A stretch of DNA of 39,603 nucleotides, from positions 1 to 39,603 of the forward strand of contig JAJYJD010000002.1 of assembly GCA_021789755.1 (NCBI GenBank), given 5' to 3'. This stretch comes from Bacteroidota bacterium (GTDB taxonomy: Bacteria; Bacteroidota; Ignavibacteria; Kryptoniales; JAKASW01). Position numbers and translations under genes: made by a program. Below the pieces are notes generated by a model. That model had not been told where the DNA came from. It made no database searches and saw only the letters and a list, made by a program, of their open reading frames with translations. This document shows positions 23,872 through 31,651 of the stretch, piece by piece. The stretch's first letter is position 1. Every line of letters begins with the position of its first letter.

Positions 23872-24396
23872 ATGCGAGCTAGAAACGTCGTGTGTCTTTG
23901 CGCACTCTTGTTTTCAGCCACAGCGTTCGCGCAGCCGCAGGTCTATCAGTTCACGGAACTCCAGCATTTCCTGCCGGCGGGAGAATTCGAAAACTATTCC
24001 CGGGGAAAACCGACTGGTGAGACGTCTTCGATGATGGGATTCTCTACCTCTTGGGCTCAGGTTATCTACCACCTCGCGACGGACACATCAGAGAGTTCCA
24101 TCTCCGTGAAGATAACGGACATGGTGAGCATACCGTCTTACATGAATGTTTCAGGCGATATCGATAAGGAAACCCGGACAGGCTACGAGAGAACGGTCCT
24201 GTACGACGGCATCAGAGTCCTTGAAACGTTTGACGGCGCATCCCGGGATGCTAAGCTTCAACTCCCGGTCTCGAACAGATTCCTTGTAGAGATTACCGGT
24301 ACCGGAATGGATAGCACAAGGCCTCTGTACAATCTTCTTGACAAAACGAATATTGAAGGACTGAATAAACTGGCACAATCCGCGAAATCCCCGTGA
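23872..24396 (+). CDS. Secreted protein of unknown function
   Basis: A 174-residue protein with a clear signal peptide, ending about CLCALLFSATAFAQPQ. The mature part has no Cys and no motif that I recognise. It looks like a beta-rich periplasmic protein with short alternating strands (SSISVKITDMVSIP, NRFLVEITGTGMD). I chose the second ATG (23872), because AGGAG lies 7 nt before it and only 1 nt before the first ATG. It sits between the dehydrogenase and the thiolase, 14 nt after the former, so it is probably part of the acyl-CoA operon although its export is unexpected there. Confidence 0.7.
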   Translation: MRARNVVCLCALLFSATAFAQPQVYQFTELQHFLPAGEFENYSRGKPTGETSSMMGFSTSWAQVIYHLATDTSESSISVKITDMVSIPSYMNVSGDIDKETRTGYERTVLYDGIRVLETFDGASRDAKLQLPVSNRFLVEITGTGMDSTRPLYNLLDKTNIEGLNKLAQSAKSP

Positions 24397-24488
24397 CGCT
24401 AATGCCTTTCGGGGATATATGACGCATCATTTCTTTCCCACCCTTTTTTTCCGGAAATCTTCATGACGAGATTTTTGTTGCAGGGTAT

Positions 24489-25703
24489 ATGAGCGGACAC
24501 ATTTCCCCTGCATACATCGTCGCGGCATTCAGAACGCCTGTCGGAAAGTATGGCGGCGTACTTAGAAGCGTCAGGCCCGACGATCTCGCGGCGATAGTTA
24601 TCGGTGCTGTCGTGGACAGAACGCGAATTGATCCTGCTAAAGTGGACGAAGTGATATTGGGATGCGCCAACCAGGCGGGGGAGGACAACAGGAACGTCGC
24701 CCGAATGGCTGTGCTCCTTGCCGGCTTTCCGTACAGCGTGCCGGCATACACTGTCAACCGCCTCTGTGGTTCCAGCCTCGAAGCCGTCAACTCCGCGGCC
24801 AGGATGATCTGGGCGGGTGACGCCGAATGCGTAATCGCCGGCGGAGCCGAGAGCATGTCACGGGCTCCCTATGCGCTCGCGAAGAATACCACGGGAGAGA
24901 CAGTTTACGGCAACCTGTCCGCTTACGACACGGCGCTCGGCTGGCGCTTTCCGAACCCGAAATTGGCCGCGCGTTTTCCGTTGGAGAGCATGGGTGAGAC
25001 TGCGGAGAATTTAGCCGAAAAATACAAGATCCGCCGCGACGAGCAGGACAGCTTCGCGCTTGAAAGTCACCGGCGTGCAATCGTGGCCCAGGACGACGGC
25101 AAGTTCGCCGACGAAATCGTCCCGGTCAACATCATGGAACATAAGGGCGAAGGGATGCGGGTAACGCACGATGAAGGCCCGAGGCGCGATACGAACCTGG
25201 AGAAGATGTCGAAACTGAAACCTTCATTCAGATCGGCCGGAACCGTAACTGCCGGGAACTCATCCGGGCTCAATGACGGCGCCGCCGCGCTGCTTCTTTG
25301 CTCGGAGTCTTTCGTGAAGGCGAACGGCCTGACACCGATGGGACAAATAGTTTCGTCGGGCACCGCCGGTGTTGATCCGAGGTACATGGGGATCGGGCCG
25401 GTCCCAGCGACTCAGAAAGCCCTCGAGAAAGCAAAGTTGAAACTGGAAAAAATAGGACTCATAGAATTGAACGAAGCTTTTGCCGCGCAGTCGCTCGCGG
25501 TCATCCGTGATATTGGGTTCGACAGGGAGATCACCAACGTTAACGGCGGAGCTATCGCGCTCGGCCATCCGCTCGGTGCGAGCGGTGCACGCATCCTGAC
25601 CACTCTCGTTCATGAAATGAAGAGGAGCAAGACAGAGTTCGGCCTTGCGACGATGTGCGTAGGCGTCGGGCAGGGAATATCGACCATAATAAGACTGACA
25701 TAG
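24489..25703 (+). CDS. paaJ: Acetyl-CoA acyltransferase, PaaJ-like (3-oxoadipyl-CoA thiolase type)
   Basis: A 404-residue thiolase II enzyme cleaving 3-oxoacyl-CoA to acetyl-CoA and a shortened acyl-CoA. The nucleophile Cys is in VNRLCGSSLEAV, the NEAFAAQ and GHPLGASGAR motifs carry the conserved Asn/His, and the second Cys is in TMCVGVGQG. The segment GCANQAGEDNRNVARMA is characteristic of PaaJ/PcaF-type thiolases of aromatic degradation, so this assignment is preferred over a general acetoacetyl-CoA thiolase. AGGG lies just before the ATG. Confidence 0.9.
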   Translation: MSGHISPAYIVAAFRTPVGKYGGVLRSVRPDDLAAIVIGAVVDRTRIDPAKVDEVILGCANQAGEDNRNVARMAVLLAGFPYSVPAYTVNRLCGSSLEAVNSAARMIWAGDAECVIAGGAESMSRAPYALAKNTTGETVYGNLSAYDTALGWRFPNPKLAARFPLESMGETAENLAEKYKIRRDEQDSFALESHRRAIVAQDDGKFADEIVPVNIMEHKGEGMRVTHDEGPRRDTNLEKMSKLKPSFRSAGTVTAGNSSGLNDGAAALLLCSESFVKANGLTPMGQIVSSGTAGVDPRYMGIGPVPATQKALEKAKLKLEKIGLIELNEAFAAQSLAVIRDIGFDREITNVNGGAIALGHPLGASGARILTTLVHEMKRSKTEFGLATMCVGVGQGISTIIRLT

Positions 25704-25731
25704 TCCTGCGCTTTGAAAATAGCCCTTTGAG

Positions 25732-25833
25732 TAAAACTCTAAACTCGAAACTCTAACTGAATTGGAAATGCTGAATCCGGGATTTCCGGATTTTAAAGTT
25801 GCACTGCTCGCGTGGCTTCCGAAATCCGGATTT
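25732..25833. repeat. Word-repeat region with hairpins after paaJ
   Basis: AAACTCTAAACTCGAAACTCTAA repeats the word AAACTC in various forms. Next come AATCCGG-GATTT-CCGGATT (25774-25792), a 7-bp stem followed by TT, and a 12-bp palindrome AAATCCGGATTT (25822-25833). The first hairpin might end the paaJ transcript, but its T tract is short. No gene is seen from 25704 to 25934. Confidence 0.45.
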
Positions 25834-25934
25834 GGACGATTGGAATCTGCTCGGAGTTTGGTGCTCAGATATTAGGATTTTATGTCCTTCTTGCACAGAA
25901 TATGTTACCGGGATCATTAAAAAGGAGACACTAA

Positions 25935-26420
25935 ATGGATTGGATCCACGTATCACTTTTGTTCCACCTGATCGGCGTGGGAATGATATTCACGCTTCTC
26001 TTTGCCGGCCCGATTATAGAGGCGAATTTCAGATGGGAAAACGACATTAGAATGAAACAACATGCCGCCAAAATACTGAGAAGCGTGGGCCTCCTGTCGC
26101 CCTTCGGTGCGCTCGTATTGATACTCAGCGGGATCGGGAACATGATATCACTTCACATCACATTCGGCGACCTGTTCGGAAGCGCGGCGTGGCTCGGTCT
26201 GAAGCTCCTCTTCTTCATAGTCCTGCTCGGTATCGGCATGGTGCTCAGCCCCAAGACGGCGCGCCAGCGCGCGATGATCCTCGATCAGATGAACCAGATT
26301 AACCCGCCTGAAGATGCCGGCCAGAAAATGGATTCGCTTAACAGCAAGCAGACTCTTTTCTTTCTCGCGAACTGGATCCTCGTGATCGTAATAGTTCTTC
26401 TCACTTTGTTCAGACCGTAA
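25935..26420 (+). CDS. Four-helix membrane protein of unknown function
   Basis: A 161-residue inner-membrane protein with about four transmembrane segments (around residues 5-25, 50-70, 82-103 and 140-158). The loop after the first helix is polar and charged (FRWENDIRMKQHAAK). The pattern of a His in the first helix (SLLFHLIGVGMIF) resembles small DUF2269/CopD-like membrane proteins, but this is only a resemblance. AAGGAGAC lies just before the ATG. It is followed after 33 nt by the DinB-fold gene. Confidence 0.7.
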   Translation: MDWIHVSLLFHLIGVGMIFTLLFAGPIIEANFRWENDIRMKQHAAKILRSVGLLSPFGALVLILSGIGNMISLHITFGDLFGSAAWLGLKLLFFIVLLGIGMVLSPKTARQRAMILDQMNQINPPEDAGQKMDSLNSKQTLFFLANWILVIVIVLLTLFRP

Positions 26421-26453
26421 TTTTTTCACCAGAACCAATGCAGGAGATTCCGA

Positions 26454-26930
26454 ATGAGTTCAAAAACGATCGCTTTGATACGCAGATACGAGGACGGTCC
26501 GGGCGACCTGATCGCCAGCGTCGACGGGCTTTCAGACAGAGATCTTGACCGCAGATCGGCTCCGAAGAAGTGGACGATAAGGCAACAGGTTCATCATCTA
26601 GCCGATGCAGAACTCAATCTCGTCTGCAGGATGAAGAAGATCATCGCAGAGGACAACCCACTACTCATCGCATTCGATCAGACAAAGTGGGCCGACAGCC
26701 TGATTTATTCGGTTACAGACGTTGAAAACTCCGTTGCGCTCCTTTACACGCTGAGGGCTTCCATGACACCGATTCTGAAGAACCTCAAGGACAGAGATTT
26801 CTCCAGGACAGGGATTCATAACGAGAACGGCAAAGTGACGCTGATGGGCATCCTGGAACACACCGTCGAGCATTTCGAACACCACCTGAGCGAGATAGAG
26901 AAGACAAAGAGAAGGTACAAAATCAAATAG
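26454..26930 (+). CDS. DinB-like four-helix protein
   Basis: A 158-residue protein of the DinB/YfiT-like superfamily. It shows the three-His metal site pattern: His in RQQVHHLADAEL, and His pairs in ILEHTVEHFEHHLSEIE. The start MSSKTIALIRRYEDGPGDLIASVDGLSD and KWTIRQQVHHL are typical. Members include bacillithiol and mycothiol transferases and many proteins of unknown role. The exact reaction cannot be stated. AGGAGATTCC precedes the ATG. Confidence 0.85.
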   Translation: MSSKTIALIRRYEDGPGDLIASVDGLSDRDLDRRSAPKKWTIRQQVHHLADAELNLVCRMKKIIAEDNPLLIAFDQTKWADSLIYSVTDVENSVALLYTLRASMTPILKNLKDRDFSRTGIHNENGKVTLMGILEHTVEHFEHHLSEIEKTKRRYKIK

Positions 26931-26970
26931 CAATCATCCGGAAAGACGGCACGCCGATGACACGGAAGAA

Positions 26971-27043
26971 AACGGATTTGCACTGATATCGGATTGTTTA
27001 TTAAATCCGTGACAATCCGCCTCGACTGCGGATTCCGTGTGGT
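26971..27043. repeat. ATCCG word repeat with small inverted repeat
   Basis: The gap before the aldehyde dehydrogenase gene repeats AATCCG and its complement: AACGGATTTG, ATCGGATTG, AAATCCGTGAC, AATCCGC-CTCGACT-GCGGATT (27014-27034, a 7-bp stem), ATTCCGTGTGG. It looks like a decayed intergenic repeat, not a gene. Confidence 0.45.
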
Positions 27044-27087
27044 ATTTGTTCTTCCCGGATTTCGAAGGACAAACCAATGAGGATTTC

Positions 27088-28608
27088 ATGCGCGAGTACA
27101 AACTTTATATAGACGGGAAATTCGTGGATTCGAGGAGCGGACGCGTGGACGACACGCTCAATCCGTTCGACGGCTCCGTGGTCGCGAGGTTCGCTGTCGC
27201 GTCCCGTGAAGACGTCAACGCGGCTGTCTCCGCGGCGAGGAAAGCTTTCGATTCGGGCGTGTGGCCCGGAATGCCGGCAGCTGATCGTGCAGCTTACATG
27301 AAGAAGATCGGGGACAGGATTAATGAGAAAGCAGCGCAACTTGTCGAGCTTGAGGTCCTCGATTCCGGCTCGACGCTAAAGAAAGCCAGGGAAGACATAT
27401 TCCTCACCGCCAGGGCTTTCAATATATTCTCGAGACTCGCGGCGGGGGAAAACGAACGCGAGATGACCGATATTTCCAAACCAGGATTTGCCAGGAATTA
27501 CCTGAGGTATGAACCGGTTGGCGTCGTTGGCGCGATAATACCGTGGAATTTTCCTCTGAAAATGGCGGCTTGGAAACTCGGGCCTGCGCTCGCGGCAGGA
27601 TGCACCGTCGTACTCAAGCCGTCGGAGCTGACGCCTGTCACCGCTATGGAGCTTGCAAAGATAATCGATGAGGTGGGATTGCCGGCTGGTGTTGTCAACA
27701 TAGTCCCCGGCTATGGCCCGGATGCCGGCGAAGCGCTCGTCAGGCATCCAGGCGTCGATAAGATCGCGTTTACCGGATCGACGGCGGTCGGGAAGAAGAT
27801 AATGGAGCTGGCGGCGAACGATTTCAAGAGGCTGACGCTCGAGTGCGGAGGGAAGTCGGCGAATATCGTTCTTGATGACGCCGACATGGATCTCGCGATC
27901 GACGGAAGCCTGTATGGTATGTTCTACCACTCAGGACAATGCTGCGAGGCCGCGACGAGATTGCTGGTACACGAGAAAGTGTACGATGGCTTTGTGTCGG
28001 CGCTTGTCGAAAAGGCGAAGAGAATGAAGCTCGGCGACCCAATGGATGAGTCGACAGACATCGGACCACTCATCTCGAAGAAGCAGGAGAGCAGAGTGTT
28101 TGGGTATATCGAGAGCGGAAGAAAGGACGGATTCAAGGTTGCTTTAGGCGGCGGCGCGACTTGTTTGCCGGAACTTTCGAAGGGCAATTTTGTCGAGCCG
28201 ACGATCTTTCTCGATGTCGATAACCGTTCGAAGATCGCGCAGGAAGAAATCTTTGGGCCTGTGCTGGTAGTGAGCAGGTTCTCATCGGACGAAGAAGCTG
28301 TCAGGCTGGCGAACGACGTTGTCTACGGTCTGGCGGCGGGCGTGTGGAGCAAAGATATAGTCCGTGCGAGGAAAATTGCGGAAAAGCTAAAGGCGGGGAC
28401 GGTCTGGATCAACGAGTGGCACCTGCTGAACGAGCGCGCGCCTTTCGGTGGCTATAAGCAGAGCGGTGTCGGAAGGGAATTCGGCCGGATCGGCCTCGAA
28501 GAGTACATGGAGATAAAACATATCCATGTCGACGACGGAGTCCCGCGGCAGAAGAGGAGCTGGTATGATACGGTGGTGTCGAAGGGAGAAGAAGGAAGTA
28601 AGCAGTAG
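27088..28608 (+). CDS. NAD(P)-dependent aldehyde dehydrogenase
   Basis: A 506-residue member of the ALDH superfamily oxidising an aldehyde to the acid. The catalytic Cys is in SGQCCEAATRL, the general base Glu in LTLECGGKSAN, the nucleotide-binding turn is FTGSTAVGKKI, and the fold core IIPWNFPL is present. KPSELTPVTA and EEIFGPVL are typical. I chose ATG at 27088 because GAGG lies 5 nt upstream and the family N-terminus (REYKLYIDGKFVDS) begins there; the frame is open from a GTG 51 nt earlier. As it lies next to the PaaA-like cluster, it may supply the aldehyde-oxidising step that PaaZ performs in other bacteria, but phenylacetaldehyde or betaine aldehyde are possible substrates. Confidence 0.9.
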   Translation: MREYKLYIDGKFVDSRSGRVDDTLNPFDGSVVARFAVASREDVNAAVSAARKAFDSGVWPGMPAADRAAYMKKIGDRINEKAAQLVELEVLDSGSTLKKAREDIFLTARAFNIFSRLAAGENEREMTDISKPGFARNYLRYEPVGVVGAIIPWNFPLKMAAWKLGPALAAGCTVVLKPSELTPVTAMELAKIIDEVGLPAGVVNIVPGYGPDAGEALVRHPGVDKIAFTGSTAVGKKIMELAANDFKRLTLECGGKSANIVLDDADMDLAIDGSLYGMFYHSGQCCEAATRLLVHEKVYDGFVSALVEKAKRMKLGDPMDESTDIGPLISKKQESRVFGYIESGRKDGFKVALGGGATCLPELSKGNFVEPTIFLDVDNRSKIAQEEIFGPVLVVSRFSSDEEAVRLANDVVYGLAAGVWSKDIVRARKIAEKLKAGTVWINEWHLLNERAPFGGYKQSGVGREFGRIGLEEYMEIKHIHVDDGVPRQKRSWYDTVVSKGEEGSKQ

Positions 28609-28643
28609 GTAGCAGATGGCGGGCCGGGAAAAGTGCCGGCTCG

Positions 28644-29519
28644 CTACGACGCGAGCAGCGCTTTCCAGTCAATTCCCCGCGCCCACTCTTCCAGTCTGTG
28701 CCATCCTATCTCGGGGAAGTCGAGGCGCAAGCGGCCGATGTCGGCGGTGTAATCGTTCTTCGCCTGCCACTCCATCATCTTCGCCAGGTCGGGGCTCCGG
28801 GACTTCAGAACCTCCGGAGAGAACTCCTCGTAAGTAATCATCCTCCCTATTGACCTGGTAAGTATAGCGGCAGTTTGTTCGCCGGTGAGTTCGTCTCCGG
28901 CGATGTCTATCCGCTTGTTGAGAAGAAACTGCGGATGCTCGATGGCGAAGACTGCGAAGGCGCCGATGTCTTCCACAGCAACCAGCTGGACAGGGCGAGA
29001 AGCCGGAAGCGCTCTCCGTAATTTGCCTTCCTTTAAAGCCGCGATCGCCTGCGGCTGTATGAAATTCTCCATGAACGCCGCCGGACCGATGATCGTGTAA
29101 GGGATGCCAGAGGCTGCAATATACTGCTCGATCTTGAATTTTGTGTCGAAGTGCGGTATTCCGGTGTTCTTGTTGGCACTTGCCACGGAGCTGAAGACAA
29201 GGTGCCGGACTCCAGCGGTCTTCGCCGCCTTCGTCACGTTCACTCCCTGTGCCACCTCACCTTCGTGGCCGCTCTGGAACGGAGTGCTCATCGCGAAAAC
29301 CGCATCGACGCCTGTCATCACGCCGGCGAGTGAGTCTTCGTGAGACATGTCGCCAATTGCGATTCTCACTCCGTCGTTGTGAAGTATCATTGCGCTCTTC
29401 GACGCCGGATCTCTTGTAAGTGCAACAACACGGTACCCGCTTCTGAGGAGCGCTTTGATGACTGAACCGCCCTGTTTTCCCGTCGCCCCGGTAACCATCA
29501 CGGTCATCGTATTACTCAT
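28644..29519 (-). CDS. NmrA/HSCARG-like NAD(P)-binding protein
   Basis: A 291-residue atypical short-chain dehydrogenase. The Rossmann motif VTGATGKQGGSVIKALL lies at the N-terminus, and the downstream pattern VRHLVFSSVASANKNTGIPHFDTKFKIEQY fits NmrA-like proteins. The catalytic Tyr/Lys pair of classical SDRs is not evident, so it may be a redox-sensing regulator or a reductase. AAGGAAAG lies about 9 nt before the ATG. It is at the end of the minus-strand hydrolase region, 118 bp after the trehalase. Confidence 0.88.
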   Translation of the reverse strand: MSNTMTVMVTGATGKQGGSVIKALLRSGYRVVALTRDPASKSAMILHNDGVRIAIGDMSHEDSLAGVMTGVDAVFAMSTPFQSGHEGEVAQGVNVTKAAKTAGVRHLVFSSVASANKNTGIPHFDTKFKIEQYIAASGIPYTIIGPAAFMENFIQPQAIAALKEGKLRRALPASRPVQLVAVEDIGAFAVFAIEHPQFLLNKRIDIAGDELTGEQTAAILTRSIGRMITYEEFSPEVLKSRSPDLAKMMEWQAKNDYTADIGRLRLDFPEIGWHRLEEWARGIDWKALLAS

Positions 29520-29637
29520 TAATCATTCTTTCCTTGGTTAGAATACTTTTTGTGTTTTCATACGTTATAGAACAAAACGGCGCGCGTGAAGTTCGGTCTG
29601 AGTGCAAACCCTCCGGCTGATTCCGATTGGAAATGCT

Positions 29638-31641
29638 TCACCGATCGAAAACCCATTCGGGAGGTATGAGCCGGTCCAGATCCGCGATTAGCTTCTTTGA
29701 CAGATAGGTGAGTCCGACAACATAAGACGCATTCGTCCATCCGAATCCCTGTCGTGTGATGAACGAGAACTTCGTTCCCACATTGCCATATTCGGCGAAG
29801 ACCTGCGAGGAGCGGCTGACCATGTCGTACTTCTCCGCGATGGTGCCGTTGTAATTATACGCGTTGATCGTGATGGTGTATAGCCACCTGTAAGCAAGCT
29901 CCTGTGCAATCTTTCCAAATCCGTAATCCTTGAGTCCCCTCCATACCAGCATCTGATGAGGGGCCCAGCCGAACGGGTAGTCCCACTGGGTCTGTGGGTG
30001 ATCTTTCGTGATCGGTCCGCGCGATTCTTCCGTGGAGCCGACTATCCCACCGGGCATTTCCAGGAGTGGCAGCGCGTTTTTCACCAAAGCTTCGGCCTGC
30101 TTTTTTGTCGCGACGCCGGCCCACAGAGGATAGAACGTCGTCGCGCTCACGTAATCGGTCTGCTTGCGGTCGACGAAGTCGTAATCGAAGAACATCCCTC
30201 GCTTCTCGTTCCAGAGATACTTCGTCATCAGTTCCTTGCGCTTTTCCGCTTTTTGCTCCCAGGTAGATGCTCTTTCGAGCTTGCCGTTGTCCAGCTTCAC
30301 CTTTCCGCCGAATCCTTCTGAAATAATCCGCGCGATATTTGTCTCCGATTTGTAAAGGAGGGAATTCAGGTCGACGGTAACGAGTTCGGCGCAATCGTAT
30401 TGAAGCCGGTAACTCGCATCGTGTCCCGATTCGCGCATGCTCCTGTCGTCGGTGAAAAATTTGTTCAGAGCCGGGACATTCAATTTTCCGGAAATGTACT
30501 CATGCTCGAAATCCTTTGGATCCATTCCGTATTTCTTTGCGTACTCGGCATAAAGGTAGTCGTACCTTCCCGGCTCGACCTCGGGCGGCGGGCCGATGCC
30601 GTCGTCATAATACCGGCTCAGCCCGGTCCACGTCAGGTGTTCGGGGCCCATCCAGTAGCTTTTGTATTGTCTGATCGCGGCCTCGAGGACCTCCTTCAAC
30701 CATACAGTGGTGGCCGAATCTCTCGGGAGATGCTCGTAAACTGCCAGCGCCATCGAAGTGAAGAAGGGCGGCTGTGACCGCGTCAGATAATAAGTCCGGT
30801 TGGCGTTAAGTATTTTTCCGTAGTTGTCGATCTCATATATGAAGTTATCGACCATCGACTTCGCGAGCGAGAATCTTCCGTCCTGTAGGAGCCCGAGAGT
30901 GATGAAATAGCTGTCCCATCCGTACATCTCGTTGAACCTGCCGCCAGGTACGACGAACGGCGCTCCTTCGATCTTACCGTCCGGAGATTTGATGAGCTTG
31001 AGACTTAGAATGCCGGCCCTGTCGTTGAGACTCTCGACATATTTCGGAGTGACCTTCTCTGGAAGTCTGACGACTTTCATTTTGAAATCGGGGTGCTTGA
31101 CGGCGATGCTGTCGAAATAATCGAATGCCATCTCGTCGCCGTGAGGAACGTAGACGTAATTGTAGCCGTCGATAGTGTGAGTCTTTGTGTCCTTGAATAT
31201 CTTTTCGAGGCCGCTCTCGTCGATTCTCCTGGTCAAACCGTCCCAGTAGAGATCCTTTATCGATTGCGCAATGTGTTCGACGGGCGGCTCGAAAATCTCG
31301 CGCCCCTCAATCCAGGCTGTGTCCTTTCCCTCGTCTTCGTCGAGCTTCAATGCCTGCAAGAGATTGGAAAGGTAATATGTCTCGGCCACTTCGTATTTCT
31401 TGCCGTCGAGTGAAGTGATCCAGAATCGCTTGTTGCCCCTGTCCGTGCCGGGAATGTGCGGGTCGTCTATCGTGATCCTCTTGTCGCCGTCGGTGTCCTC
31501 TTTGGCAACCAGCGAGTCGAGGGTGGGACGCACAAGGACTTCAACGCGGGCGAATTCATTATCCTTCGACCGGGAGATCGCATTTCCCGAAATAAGCAGC
31601 GTCGTTGAAAGGGCGACGAGCGCGAGGCTGATCCTTTTCAT
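29638..31641 (-). CDS. Secreted GH37 trehalase of the fungal neutral-trehalase type
   Basis: A 667-residue GH37 enzyme that should hydrolyse alpha,alpha-trehalose to two glucose units. Both family signatures are exact: PGGRFNEMYGWDSY (232-245) and QWDYPFGWAP (552-561). The catalytic acid is Asp408 in RESGHD and the base Glu603 in AEKYD. Residues 49-60 (DTDGDKRITIDD) form an EF-hand-like loop. This loop, the RFWI...YYLSNLLQ segment and much of the rest (GKILNANRTYYLTRSQPPF, TVDLNSLLYK) resemble yeast Nth1, whose activity uses a Ca-binding domain. A signal peptide (LALVALSTTLLISGNA) places it outside the cytoplasm. It follows the GH65 gene by 10 nt, so the two share an mRNA. Confidence 0.93.
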   Translation of the reverse strand: MKRISLALVALSTTLLISGNAISRSKDNEFARVEVLVRPTLDSLVAKEDTDGDKRITIDDPHIPGTDRGNKRFWITSLDGKKYEVAETYYLSNLLQALKLDEDEGKDTAWIEGREIFEPPVEHIAQSIKDLYWDGLTRRIDESGLEKIFKDTKTHTIDGYNYVYVPHGDEMAFDYFDSIAVKHPDFKMKVVRLPEKVTPKYVESLNDRAGILSLKLIKSPDGKIEGAPFVVPGGRFNEMYGWDSYFITLGLLQDGRFSLAKSMVDNFIYEIDNYGKILNANRTYYLTRSQPPFFTSMALAVYEHLPRDSATTVWLKEVLEAAIRQYKSYWMGPEHLTWTGLSRYYDDGIGPPPEVEPGRYDYLYAEYAKKYGMDPKDFEHEYISGKLNVPALNKFFTDDRSMRESGHDASYRLQYDCAELVTVDLNSLLYKSETNIARIISEGFGGKVKLDNGKLERASTWEQKAEKRKELMTKYLWNEKRGMFFDYDFVDRKQTDYVSATTFYPLWAGVATKKQAEALVKNALPLLEMPGGIVGSTEESRGPITKDHPQTQWDYPFGWAPHQMLVWRGLKDYGFGKIAQELAYRWLYTITINAYNYNGTIAEKYDMVSRSSQVFAEYGNVGTKFSFITRQGFGWTNASYVVGLTYLSKKLIADLDRLIPPEWVFDR

Positions 31642-31651
31642 TTCCGGTGTC

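Noticed and set aside
28596..28620. Short AGTAAGCAGTAGGTAGCAG word repeat at the end of the aldehyde dehydrogenase gene.
   Set aside because: Too short to separate from chance, although it resembles the other word-rich gaps.
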